Source: Brachypodius melanocephalos
Taxonomy: Eukaryota; Chordata; Aves; Passeriformes; Pycnonotidae
DNA length: 64,000 nt
Assembly (NCBI GenBank): GCA_013398615.1
Contig: VZSR01003807.1
Coordinates: 8,593,869-8,657,868, forward strand
Direction: 5' to 3'
Shown in pieces: positions 12,801 to 25,124 of this stretch (position 1 is the first letter of the stretch; the number at the start of each line of letters is the position of its first letter). Below the pieces are notes generated by a model, which was given only the letters and a program-made list of their open reading frames with translations, was not told the DNA's origin and did no database searches. A program made the translations under genes and the position numbers.

Positions 12801-15330
12801 GGTATTTCAGAGAGACAAGAAAAGGACCAGGACACAATGCTGGCCACATAATGTTGACCCAGTACATCCCAGAGAAATGGTCCTCAGACAGAGAGGACAC
12901 CTTCAAAGCAAAAGGGAAGAACAAATGTCCTGACAGAGATGGGGCCACTGTGCCCTCACCAGTACAGAACTCATCCTTCGTTTCACAAAGCAGGGTCCGA
13001 CACCAGGCTGTGAATCATAGTGAGAGTCATAGTGGCCCATAGCTAGCCCTAGAGCTGACTGGGAGTCTGCATTCACTGGACTTTGGGTGTGGAATGTGCT
13101 AACCTGGAAGTGGTTATCCTCTCCCAAGACTACTCGACTTGAATTTCTTGGCTGCTTCCTTTTCTATTACAAGGTCTTCGTTTGTGGGATCTTTTCTTTG
13201 CTAAGTTTGTGTGTCACCTTTCACGCAGAGAGAGGAGGGAAGGGCAGGCATGACTAGACAGCTAAGGTTGCAGACACACACCGCCTGCAAGACTGAGGAC
13301 TGACAGCTGTGCTGCCAGTGTGCCTGGAAAACCACAGCTCCATGTGGACTGAGAAAAAGGAGTTGGGATCAGCATTTAAGTGCAAGAGACAGGAGGAAGC
13401 CCTTCCTCACTATACTGGGACAGGAACCTGAGGTCTGTGTGGGAAGGAGGGTGTTAATGTGACTACAAAGTTTAAAGGGAACATTGTCCTAGTAAGAAAA
13501 AAGGAAAGATTGTTCCTGGATTGTGATTCTTATTGTCTTTGTTGAGGGTTGCAATAGGTAGTTAAAGATGTGATCTTTAAAGTAGTGGATAGTGTAAAAC
13601 TGCCCAAAGAATGTACTCAGGCTGCCTGAGTTTCTGTCCTTCTTCAGTTTTGCAATACTTGCTGCTGAAATGCAAACAATTACTTTAAAAAGGATTCAAT
13701 AAAGGCTCTTGGAAAGAACCAAGCTTGGAAAAAAAGGATGTTGCATCTCAAACAGTCTCACATAATTCACCTTCAAAGCAACTCAGAACTATATTAATAG
13801 TGGGCAGCTCCCTCCAAACTAGGATAATAGTGCTCAGGTTTGGACAATAGAAGGAGGAGAGTGAATTTAGGGTGAGGCAAATGCTAGGCTAAATATATAG
13901 TAAGAGAATGGAAGACTGATTCAAACCACTGTATATTTTTTCCAATTATATCAATAGTACCAAGATTTCATAGAATTTGTTTTGTTTCAATTATTTATTT
14001 TTCCTCAAAAAATGTTTGTGTTAGTATAGCATTCAGGAAACATGTCTGTTTGATCTCCAGAGCACTAAAGATGTTTACTCCCAGCACAAATGCGTCAAGG
14101 ACAGCAAGAGATCAAAACGTTTCATAATGACATGCTTAAGGTCTACTTAGGATCTGTTGTCCTTTTTTTGACAAATACTCTGTTTTTCATGTAATCCTTT
14201 TGAAGTCGTGGGGCTATCCATTGTTTCAGGGATTCAAAATCTGACAACAGAAGAGTTCCTTCTAAGGGGAAAATGCTGATTATTTGTTCCCTTGATGTTT
14301 TGGATAGAACACCTCACAGCCATGCTAACTGTGATGACTCTTGTTTTCATGATGTTGAAACTGTTGGCTAAAGCCTTCACCTGCGTAATTCAGTATTTGA
14401 TTTTTCATCTGGAGGAAGGAGAGGAAGGAAGAAAGGGCAGTCTGATTTTCTTTGGCTGAAGGGTTTTTTTTCCCACAAATAATAGCAAGCATATTAGGTA
14501 AAGAGCTAAAAAAATAATTAGAGATTTAGGTTACTTGCAGAATTCTTTCATAGTGTGTGTCATTAAAAGCAAGGAAGGCTTGATATGGCCAGTACACAAA
14601 ATTAGTCTGTGCTTGACATAAACATATGTGGTATCAGTAGGAATTCTTTTTATATACAGAAGGATAAGCAAATCTCTCAGTTTATATATTCTAGGAAAAC
14701 ATTTATTTGCTGAGTACATGCTGAGCATCTTTCCTGCCTTTTCTCAGAATAGGCTCTTGTCTCCCTGTGGTTAGCCAAACTGAATTCATAGTTCATGAAG
14801 TTTAAGGACTACTTAGTTTAACAAACCTCTTCCCTTTGTACTTTTCATTTATGTTGCTGGCACACCACACCAATGGCCGGATGTGCATTACTAATACAGT
14901 GTTTTTCATTTTGATTTTGCCAGCTTCCATCTGAATCATATGTGCTGCGCTGGATTGTTACTGAGCCTGTACATATAGAAGGAATTTGTTTCTTCCCTCC
15001 TTATTAACAAAGAGAGTACTGATGGGAATAGTGCCAAAATAGTTTAGTAGAAACAGAAATAGGGTAGAATCTGGTCAACAACCCCAAATTCTGTCTTTTC
15101 AATTTAGCTCCAGATAGTGGAACTATCCAGATAGTGGAGCCGGCTGACAGGAACTGCTAAACTTTGCCAACAAGTTCATATCACCTAAGGTAAATGACAA
15201 GGCAAGATCTACATGGTGAAAGTGGCACTGGCAACAAATGGGTGAAGGTTTTTCGACCATGTCCATGATGAAGTTCATGAATTGACATCAAAAGAATTTG
15301 TGTATCAGTAGTTACAGACTGCTACATTAA
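9860..15330. other. Unique non-coding DNA, no gene called
   Basis: This is 5.5 kb without a recognisable repeat family or protein domain. A T-rich patch occurs at 10122-10160. The longest AUG-started open frame outside simple repeats is on the minus strand at 10964-11353 (129 codons). It has a weak start context and an in-frame stop directly upstream, and I cannot assign it to any family. The section 12700-13450 is GC-richer than average and carries several short overlapping open frames, none recognisable. A 17-bp unit is duplicated in tandem at 15109-15141. Confidence 0.6.
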
Positions 15331-15480
15331 CAAATCATAGAATCATGGAGTTTGGAAGAGACCTGTAAGATAATCATGTTCAACTGCCAACCCAGCACCG
15401 TCACTGTAATGCCCAAACCAGTAAACTACCTCACCCAGTGCCACTTCCAGACCCCTCTTAAACACCTCCAAGGATGGTGA
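15331..15480 (-). mobile_element. CR1 LINE fragment, 5'-truncated 3' end
   Basis: On the plus strand it opens with tcatagaatcatggagtttgg, the reverse complement of the CR1 3' terminus (repeated ATTCTATG). It continues through the usual cctgtaagat, caactgcc and cctccaaggatgg phrases. The element therefore points to the left. Homology stops abruptly near 15480, leaving about 150 bp of a normally 4.5-kb element. Such 5' truncation is typical of CR1 target-primed insertion. No coding capacity remains. Confidence 0.92.
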
Positions 15481-15900
15481 AGGAACAAGCAATCTAGGAT
15501 AATAACAGCACATAACCTCTTAAGCTTAAAAAGCTTTATTATCAGAAAAACAATGTGCCTGGAATGCAAGTCTGAATCTCAAAGGTTCATCTTCCTTTAT
15601 CTTAGTCCTTACATTTAGCTCCTCTGTCCCCTAATAACTAGGTTCTGTATATATCAGAACTTTAACACAGAAAAATGCTTATGACAAAACTGCTTAAGTT
15701 ACCTGTCTTGTGTATGTGCTGCATATACCTCAAGTACACTTTCCTGAGTCTATCTATGTTTCAGTTATTCTTACCTGGCAAATTCATAATCCACAGCCTG
15801 GACACCTGAGAAGCCATTCTTTATAGCTTGCAGTTCCAATTCAGTCATGGTCACGAACTGGAACTGAGATTTATTTAGGAATGAGAACAAAAGCTCATCC
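15479..15900 (-). other. Possible retroviral LTR-like or retroposed segment (weak)
   Basis: CR1 homology stops at 15480 and a different sequence starts with TGAAGGAACAAG. Read on the minus strand it contains AATAAA (complement of 15535-15540) followed by a GCTTTTTAAGC stretch, which looks like the polyadenylation part of an LTR. I could not find a matching CA end, flanking target duplication or the rest of the CR1 on the far side. It may equally be unique DNA. An imperfect 12-bp inverted repeat (11 of 12) lies at 15831-15866. Confidence 0.25.
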
Positions 15901-17295
15901 ATCAATTCAAAAGCCACAGGGCTTCAATTTATGCAGCTCTTAACTTTCTTAGTGAGGTAGAGAATGAGCCAAGAGATAAACAGAGTAGCAAAATTACTTA
16001 CTCAGAGCAACTGGAATTAGATTAGCTGTTAGGAGATGTTGACCTGGGACAACAACAGGCTTAATGACAGTGTTATGGGAACATAACTACATTGATAGGG
16101 GTATTTGGGAGAAGCTAGAAAAGACTTTTAAAAGGCTGTGAAAGGGGTTAGATGAGCAGGAAGACTGTAGCAGGCATTCAGAGAGTACATTGCTCTGTAA
16201 ATTGGGTTGGCTATGTCTTCATAGCCTGCTCTTCGGAAAGGTAGATACAGGAAAAATCTGGCAAGTCCAGGAGCTGGATGTGTTCTACCCATGAGCTGAC
16301 TTTATACATTGCATTTTTAAGGTCTTCCTAAGCAATATTTCTTTCATAAAGGGATTCACCACTCATAGTCTTTGAGCAAGTTCTACTTTGAGTGTGTTGT
16401 GCTGATGATCACATCCTGTGGTCAGCTCTGAATTCAGGGCAGCTTCAGAATGAGTCTGATGCCAGCTCTCACCCTCCAGAAACTTGAGGAAGTTGCTGAG
16501 GACATGCTGCTTATCCATCTCCCTGGTTATCAAGTTGCTCAAGGACACAAGGGTTCAGAGAAGGACTATACATGGACTAGCATTCCTTGGGCACTAGGGA
16601 ACAAGAAGAGAATATTAATATCAAGAAACCCAATACCAGTTTGCAAATCATCAGCTGCCATGTACCTATGCATGAACTCACTTGGTGGCATCTGTTATGC
16701 TAATTCTAAAAGTTACAGATATCTGACCTAATTTCATCAGACAGGTCTTCATTACCACTGCCTGACTAATTCTCTGGAGAATGCTATAACCTTCAGGAAA
16801 GATAAACCACAGGGATAGGAAAGGGAATGGAAAATGGAGAGCTGCCTGCAGTGAAAGATGAAAGGGAAGATTACAAGGCCTTCTTCAGCAAAGGGGCAGA
16901 ATACATCAGAGATCAGCCCTGGTCTGTCTAAGGAAACAAATCCAGGAACACATTCCACAAGAGACATTATGGTTGAATAGGAGGAACTAAGTGATGGTTG
17001 CCCACTATACAGGAAGTAGATGTGAATAACTTTTCAAGAAAGAGGAAGAAATATCTTTCAGGTGAATAAAAAATGACAAAGCAGTGAGTGTTTAAAAAAG
17101 ACACCCCAACTTAATATAAAAATTAATATTGAAATCAGATGAAGACTAAGATTTAGTAAGAATAACAGTTGTCCTAAATCTGTCTCAGAGGAAGCTCTGA
17201 TAATCAAACTGAACTTTACTACTTGCTGCTTTTGCTACCTTCAACTCTGACCAATTTACTTTGAAATTACTCACACCTATCCCACCATATTTTTA
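15901..17295. other. Unique non-coding DNA
   Basis: No repeat family or gene recognised. Open frames reach 93 codons (16450-16731, plus) without any domain I can identify. Confidence 0.6.
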
Positions 17296-17500
17296 TGTTA
17301 GCAGAACTCGAGAGGCAAAGTTAAATTTCTTTATTATTAGACCCAAAGATGTCATGCTACCAGCACTGCAGAGGCCACGAAGGTGCAGTGATACGTGAGA
17401 GGCCAAGCTAATACAGAGAGACACGTAGTTTCCTTGGATAGCTGAGAAAAACAGACAAGCTTTACAGCTCACATGCCTTTCCCAGTCAGTGCTCCAACAG
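17296..17500 (-). other. Possible LTR fragment, minus strand (weak)
   Basis: The plus strand begins TGTTAGCAGAACTCGAGAGG and then TTTCTTTATTATTAGAC. The reverse complement gives AATAATAAAG followed by a TTTAACTTTGCCTCTCGAG end, which resembles the polyadenylation/U5 end of avian retroviral LTRs. An opening TG at 17296 fits an LTR boundary. The opposite end and a target duplication could not be found, and no gag, pol or env similarity is seen nearby. An alignment is needed before it is treated as an LTR. Confidence 0.3.
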
Positions 17501-20283
17501 TCTAGCTGGGTGAGGGTGGTTCAAGCATTCAGTTCATATTGATGCCTGAAATTGCTAAGCAGAATTCTAGAGCCTGGTTGCTTGCAGCATTGGCTCCCTC
17601 CACCTGCTGTTTGCTTTGTCTCCTGCAGTGACAAGATAAGCCACCACTGAAGTACATGTGCACATGAGCAGGGGGAAAATCTGGCAGCCAATGCTTGTCT
17701 TTCATTTCGAAATGCATTCAAATCCATGAAAGAAGATCACTATAAAAGATGCTGGTATTTATTTTATGGTGTTAGTTGTACAGCAGCTGCTAGACAGTAT
17801 ATGACGTCATTTGAAGTGTTCTCAGTCAAAGTTGCTATTTGTTCTGAGCACTGATTGCTTGGATAAATCTTGTGAGAAGTTCATGTGGGCAGTATGTGGG
17901 CAGTATGATCTGGGCAAAAATACTTGTTTCATCAAAAAATGCCATTCGTTTGAATAGAGCTATAAAGTATTCGAAAAGTATTTCCTTGGAAGTCTCAGGT
18001 CAAATAAACTGGCCAGGCTGTTAGTCTTGAATTTAAATCTAAGTGAATAATACATTTTGAATAATTTGAATGCTACTTCTTTTTTTCCTCACAGGATAAC
18101 TAAAACATATCCCACCTTCCTCAATTACTTTTTGGAAGTATTCAAGCATTCTGTGATACAACTGAACTCTAAATTTTATTTGAGCATTTGGCATTTATTT
18201 CAGTATGTTATTTCATTGTTAGTGTCAAATGTCATATAGATTCATTATCACTTTCAAAAGGGTTAAGTATAAAAATTATTTATTGCAAAGAGTATTGTGC
18301 TCTGTGACTGTAAACCCAACAGCTGTCAGCACTAGCACATTTAATGCAATATTTTGTTTTCAATGAAAGTTTAAACCACTTCATCTTCACTTTGATATTC
18401 ATGGATCACGTCAAAAACAAGGGCCGCAAATATAAATCTAGCTTGTAATGGGAATCATTGCAGAACCAGTGCCACTGAATTATTACTGACTTTTTTGTAG
18501 TATTCCATCTTCCCTACTGGATTGTTTGGTTCAATATTTTGTCCATTCTTTCTTTAAAAAAAAGCCACTATACTGTGTGTTCTGTGTAAAAATATCCTTG
18601 GTAATTGGAATTTAGATTTTGTATTCTTCCAGCCCTAGCTTCTCTTCTCCCAGATGCTTCTACAATGGTGACAAATTGGAAAAGCAGACCCTAATCTGAA
18701 GTGAGCACATTTACCCAGTCAGTGTCTGCTACATGCTTTCAGACTGTAATCTGTTATTCCACAAATTATTTCTTTGGAGTCCTTTGGAGTATTCTTTCTC
18801 AGATCTCATGAATTTGCATGTCTATAAAATTCCCCCTGTCTGTGGATCAGGTGAGGAATTTTATTTTTCCAGTGCTTAATGAAAGTATTATGTACACAAA
18901 CTGTCAGAATCTGCCAGCATTTACTTTGCCGTTTACCAAAGGCCATGTTAGAGCAGTGATTGCAAATCCCATTCATTACAAATTGCTGCATTAAGTTCTG
19001 TATAGTGTCACACTTGTGGGGCAAGATCTGCCCTGGCTCATACACTCCACTGGGAGCAAAATTGTGAGTATGTTTGAATTCTTACAGATTTCCCTGAAAT
19101 GGGATCAGCTGCAGGAGAGGACTGGCCATTAAGATTTAAACAATGCAGAGCTGAGAAAGCGGCACACAGAGGGTAAATATGAAGTGAAGCTTTCAGACTT
19201 CTCATAAGATTGGATGGGTCAGCTTTGCCACAACACACTCAGTGAGAACATTGCAGCTCATTGTGGAACAATAGGTATCTAAACTGTACACTCCATAAGT
19301 TGAGGTGGAATAAGGTGAAATAACAACATCTCTGTTATTGTCTCTATTCGGTTCAGATTTAAAATTCCCTTTTGGAAAGTGCTTTTCAGAAACCAGGGCC
19401 TGAAAAAACACACTTATTTTATAACTGTATTCTGTAAATTGATTTTATAAATCTGCTGAAGGAACAGATCTATGTAAGAGCTCCAGTAGGGTCTCTTCTT
19501 TTCCTGGTTATAGGTATATGATTGTTTTCTGAGCTCCCAAGCTCGGCACAGGCAGGGGCCTTGGGACCTACTGTAGGTCATGGTGATGTCAACTCAGAGA
19601 TGAAAATGGGGGCTATAGTCTCTTAATTTTTTAAAAAAAATCTGTGAATGTTTGGGGAATGATACTGACATTTAAAGAAAATCTGTTATTTCTGTCTAAT
19701 TACAAATCTGGTTTTAGGCAAGACCATCCATTGTGGAGTTTAAATGGTCCCCTTGTGTTTACAGCTGTCCCTAAAGTGGCTGAGCTGACATGTGTAGAGG
19801 TTCAAAAAAATAAAGCAGAAAAGGGAGAAGTTGTGGAACAGCTGGTTGAGAGAATAGGGGTGTTAGGGCTCTGGGTGACATCAGAAAGTGGCCTTCAGCA
19901 GAGAAGCATAAATGCAGTTATCAAATACACAAAGCTGATTTACTCCTGCTCCCTTAGAGTCAGCATTGACTTACCACAACCCTGGCCCCTAATTAAAGTT
20001 TCTAAATTTCTGTAAAAACTAAATATTTGGAAACTAGAGATGATAGCAATGTTTGATTATTCACAACTTTATAAATCCTCTTCACAGTGTGAGAGATCTT
20101 TTTAGGAAATCACAAAACTTTTCAAAAAGGTACTGATGAAGTTCTGCTTGTTCAAGCTAGCAGATGCAGCTCCTTAGTCCCTACAGGAGCCAGGACAGGT
20201 GGTAGCTTTCCTCTAGAGGAAATTAATCCCAAATAGGCTCTCCAGGGACATTACAAGAAGAACATGGTATGGGCAGGCACCTT
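17501..20283. other. Unique non-coding DNA
   Basis: No gene or repeat family recognised. An 11-bp unit is repeated in tandem at 17883-17904. A strong polypyrimidine tract ending in cacag occurs at 18079-18094, but no convincing donor follows, so no exon is called. The open frame at 19644-20015 begins with GTG and becomes shorter if AUG is required. Confidence 0.6.
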
Positions 20284-20825
20284 TCACAGAAACACTGAAT
20301 CATGAAGGTTGGCAAAGACCTCTTAGATCATCAAGTCCTCCCTTTAACTTGGTGTTGCCATGTTCACCACTAAGCCATGGCCCATGGTGAAACATCCACA
20401 CATTTTTTGAATGCTTCGAGAGCTTGTGATTTCACCATTTCCTTCGGCAGCCTGTTCCAATGTCTGACCACCCTTTCAGTGAAGAAATTTTTTCCGAATG
20501 TCCGACCTCAACCTCCCTTGACACAGCTTGAGGCCTGTCACTTATTACAGGTGAGAAGAGGTCGACCCCCACGTGGCTACACCCTCTTCTCAGGCAGCTG
20601 TAGAGAGTTGTAACTCTTGACCCTCCTTTTCTCCAGGCTAAACAGCCCCAGCTCCCTCATCTTCTTCTCACAGAACTTGTGCTCCAGACCCTTCACCAGT
20701 TCTCTTGCCCTTCTCTTAGACTTGCTCCAGCACCTCAGTGTCTGTTCTGAAGGGCCCAGAACTGTACACAGGATTTAAGATGTGGCCTCACCAGTGTTGA
20801 TTACAGGGGCTGCTATGGCTATGAC
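20284..20825 (-). mobile_element. CR1 LINE fragment, about 540 bp
   Basis: The left end reads gaatcatgaaggttggcaaa and then gatcatcaagtcc, which is the reverse-complemented CR1 3' end. Further in come the CR1 landmarks cagcctgttccaatg, tgaccaccctttcagtgaag, ctccaggctaaacagcccc and cctcaccagtg in the right order. The element is in minus orientation and truncated at its 5' end near 20825. The frames through it carry frameshifts and stops. Compared with other copies in the window it is moderately diverged. Confidence 0.95.
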
Positions 20826-22435
20826 CTGTAGTTCTATTCACTGTGAATTCAGCAAAATAATGAACTCAGATTTAGGGTTTTTAATGAGGGTCCAAGGGCT
20901 TTTTGGGGGGGATGTAATTTCCATTTGCTGTGAGCTGCACAGCAAGGGAAGCTTTGCCTTTATAGGCCTTTCTCAAAGCATGACAGAACCTCTACAAGCA
21001 CAAAGGATGTGACCCTGAATTCCTCCCCCTGGATGCTCTGCCAGTGGGAGGGCTTGCTGCACTGGACTCTGGCCATCACCATCAGTTTGTGGGTGTCATC
21101 ATTAATTGCTAACCTTAATAAAACTGAAAATAAATTTGCACTTTACTTTTCTTAGAAACCCAGATACAGGAGGCACTGACTTTCATAAAGTGCTTTGGCA
21201 ATATGCATTCCCTAGTTTATCCCATCAGATTGGACTACAGCTGTGTGGGATGTGCTGTACTTCTTCAAGGGCACTCTTTTACACAAGCCAACAATATCAA
21301 AACCTCATAAGCAGCATGAGCCAGGGCTGCACATGCTTTCAGACTGCACAACCATTTATTCAGCAAGTGCTGCACTGTCTCTGATTAAAAACGATACATA
21401 TAAAGCCTTTTCTGATTTTTGAATGCATTAAGGGGCCCCTTATGAAATGCAGGTTGTGTCCCAGGGGCACACATCACAGGCAGGAGTGGGTGTCAGCATT
21501 GGCTCTGATCTAGCATCGATACTCAAAGCGGCATAGCTGTGATGACATAAGCTGCCCCAACAGCTTAATTTATTTTGCTTCTGCCAAGTTTTATGTTTGT
21601 GCTCTGAAGTTTGGTGGCAATAGAATTCATCAGTGAAACATTTGAAAGCATTCAGTAAAAGAAGAAAGTTTGCATTTCTTCAACCATACTGAAAGAAACA
21701 GGTAATTTTTTTTCAAATGGGAAAAAAGGTCAAGTATGAAGCAATGAGGAAAAGAAAATAAATTTTAATAAAATCATTAAGGCCATAAATTCTGGCTAAA
21801 TTTATAAGCGACTTGATCTGCTCCATTTTGACAATTATTTGGTTCTTTGTTAGTGTCAGTCCATACTAAAAAATAGAAAATGCCCAGTGCACTTAATATA
21901 GACACTGTGCTTAAGGCAACAAGGTAACTCTCTCCAGGCAATTACCACAGATCTATTCATCAGCAGTTGTAATCTGTGTGTAATTTCACATACAAGATCT
22001 TGGTTTACCTAATTGCTATCAGATGCTGCTGTCTGGATAGAACACCTTCTCTGTTTAGGCAGCAGTCCTGTAATCTGAGCAGCCAGAGGAAAATCAAAAT
22101 TACTGGTTAATCTGCTAATCTTCATCTTTGAAGACATCTTCTAGACAAATTCAGAAAACACAGATATTTCCAGGCAAAGATGGTAAATATTAAACAAGCA
22201 TTGAGATTATTGCAAGGAATTTCTTCTTTGTGATAGACAAGCTCAAGAGGTGTTTCAGACTTGCAGCTCTTGAGCACTCTCCATGGAACAGTTCCTGACC
22301 TCAGAATGAGAGTAACCCTTTGGGGTCCTGAATTTTTCACATTTACAGGTACACTTGTCTCACTATCTCAGTCCTCTACTTTTGTTTGGTTATTATAACA
22401 TTAAAAGAGAGTAGTCTTGGCACTAGAACAACATT

Positions 22436-22465
22436 AATAAATTGTTTCTTAAAAAAAAAAAAAAA
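22436..22465 (+). other. AATAAA followed by A15 tract
   Basis: A canonical polyadenylation hexamer AATAAA lies nine bases before 15 consecutive A residues. This arrangement is what the 3' end of a retroposed mRNA would leave. No coding similarity is visible upstream and no target duplication was found, so it may be a chance A-run. Processed retrocopies are rare in birds because CR1 machinery does not copy polyadenylated mRNAs efficiently. Confidence 0.4.
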
Positions 22466-25104
22466 GGAAACTTTTAATTCAGACTACACAGCTGTTTAAA
22501 AAATACACAATGACTTGTTAATCAAAAACCTATTTAGTTCCTTTTTAGAGGGAAAAATGATAAAATGCATAAACAGCAGAGAAAGAAAGGGCAAGCTACA
22601 GATTAACTTGTTGGGGATATATAACATGTTGCAAGTTATACAAGCAGTAAATATGAAAATACTGAGCTTTCATATGACATGTTCCAAGAAAAAGATAGCT
22701 CACAAAGAAAGAGATGAAACACATAATTGAGTTGATGTAGTACACCGAATAAATTTCCCAAATTTGTCATATTCAGTAGAATAAAAAAAATGTAATATGA
22801 TGGGAGCCAACGATACTGAACACAGTAAAAGTCTTCATGAAACTGATAAAGAATTCACTGCACCAATTCAAACTAATGAGTCAATAAACAAAGCAACTGA
22901 AGAACACTTGCATCAAGCACGTGAAACGTACCAAATCAACAGGACCACAGGAACTGAGGAACTGTGCAGTAAAAGATTTTGCTTTGCAAATTCTATAAGT
23001 GTGTTGGTTTTGAACTGTGTATCAGTTTCATGAAGACTTACCCTGTTCAGTATAGTTAGTATCTATTATATTACATTTTCCTTATTCACATTACTCTGCT
23101 GTGGCAATAAAAGATGTGTCTGTTGATACTGTTCTAAATTAGGGTTCTTGCAATCTCAGGTGGTGAGGAGGGTTTATGCCCCGTCCAGTTTTGCTTGAGA
23201 AAGGTCTGAAGGGGTGTGCATGCAGTGTTCATAGAACTTAGGGGTAGTTCGGTGATCAGTTTTCTTTCCACCTTGTTACACTGTTAGTCATGCAGTAATT
23301 ACTTTTTTCTGTTCTGACCAAGATTTATGGTTTTGTCTTCACTTTATTTATATTTTTACTCCTTGTAGGCTATTTGTCATTCAAACATTTTAATAAAAAT
23401 ATCTGAAAGATAAGTTCCTGGTCAGTGTTGGTATTCATGGTTTTCATTCCTTTGAAGTGGGTCAAGAGATGTGCCAGTATTAGACAAACAATTTTTCCCG
23501 CATTCATTTCAGATCTACTGTTACAATACTAACTTTGTTTGTCTTGATCTTCTAAGCAGTGTTGAAAAAACCTTGTGACCATCCAGCTTTTGGCAACAAG
23601 ACAAAGTCCTGGAGCACAGAACTTTTATCTCCACCTTCAGCACTGAATTTTGTTAATATGGGGAGAAGGTTTAATTGTCCTGTGTCTCTGTTCTCCCAAA
23701 TTTAACATGGAAAAATCAAACTATCAACAGTTTTCTTAACATTTGAAATACATGGATCAAAAATTCTGGCTAGAGACATGTTCAATTCTAATAAAACGTA
23801 CAATTCCAGTGTGTTGGGGAGATGTGCTTTTAAAACATCCTTAAAGAATCTGAGTAGTTTTCCAGAGGGAGGCTGTGTGACTTCTGTGACTATTCAAACT
23901 AACTTTATTTTTTCTCTCCTCGTTGATCAATTCTATGCTTTCATTCTATGTCAACACTGTTCATTGTACTTGGTGTGCAGACAACTTCATTGTCAGTATG
24001 CACGGTATAATTGGTAGTATTCCAATATATAATCATTGTGGGAAATAATCTAGAGGAAAGACTTTGCTAAATTAATTCTTTGCTTTATACCTTAGTGTGC
24101 ATTTCTGCAAGATATGGTCATAAATTATTTCTGTAACTTAAAAAAATAAAAACAAACCCAAGGGCAATACACTTTAATGAAGAGTCCTGGAAATGGCTCA
24201 TAATTGTTGTAGTCCTTAAATAATTATGGGAATGGCGGCTATCAAAATGAGAACACTTTGGTATCACTGTTTTATGACTGTTACCTGTTCACTGCAGAAG
24301 AAACTTAGAGGGAGAAGGGTGGCTGAATGAGTGAGAAGTACTTTTACCATAGTCACACAATTAAATTTCAGATCACAGCAGAACCAGATCTAGAAGTTCT
24401 GGCACAGTGTCTTACAGGCTAGAAAGCTGCTATAAGCTCAAGACCTCCTACCATGACCTGATTTCAGACAGCTGTGTTAGTTTAACACTTCATTATTTTT
24501 TGTTGTGGAATGTGATAAAATAGAGGCAGTGTATTGAATTTTCTCCTTACAAGAACTTTGTAACACAGAAAAATGACTCAAATTTAAGTATTTTCAGAAA
24601 AAAACAATGTTTTACAGATGAAAAGACAGTTACATACTTAAGCCATTGCCTCTTGATTTTTGTCTACTGCATTTGCACATAATATTTGCACTGATATTTA
24701 AACCGTGCTGAGTATTCATCTTTGCTAAGACACATATTTGAATAATATGAATGTTCATAACAGAAAGAAATTTTTCTCGATAAAAGATTTTTCTTTTCTC
24801 TCATTATTAAATCCAGGAAATAATTTCATAAGACAGAGAAATTTAACAAAAGAAAATTTACTTTAAAAAGAAAATTCTGTTCTCCTGTGAACAGCCTGAG
24901 GCTGAAGTGTTTGTCAAGTTTAAAACTCAGGGTCTGGAGCAGGTCGGATCTGGAATAGATTAGGAAGAGTGTCAAAGAATTAAACCGAGCACAATTGCTT
25001 CTTTTTTAATGAGTGGTAGCCCTTTGGCTGAAGCCTATGTGTAGTTCCTGACAGCTTGTGTACAAGAAGACATTTTCTGAATAAACAAATTACAGGACAA
25101 AATT

Positions 25105-25124
25105 ACTTATGATTGATCATAAGT
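25105..25124. repeat. Perfect 9-bp inverted repeat
   Basis: The arms acttatgat (25105-25113) and atcataagt (25116-25124) are exact reverse complements with a 2-base spacer. In AT-rich DNA a palindrome this short can occur by chance. Confidence 0.8.

Noticed and set aside
18057..18239. Exon after the strong acceptor at 18094
   Set aside because: No convincing donor follows within a reasonable distance, and the peptide is not recognised.
20377..21012. Plus-strand frames of 76-78 codons
   Set aside because: Mostly antisense to a CR1 fragment, with no independent coding signature.
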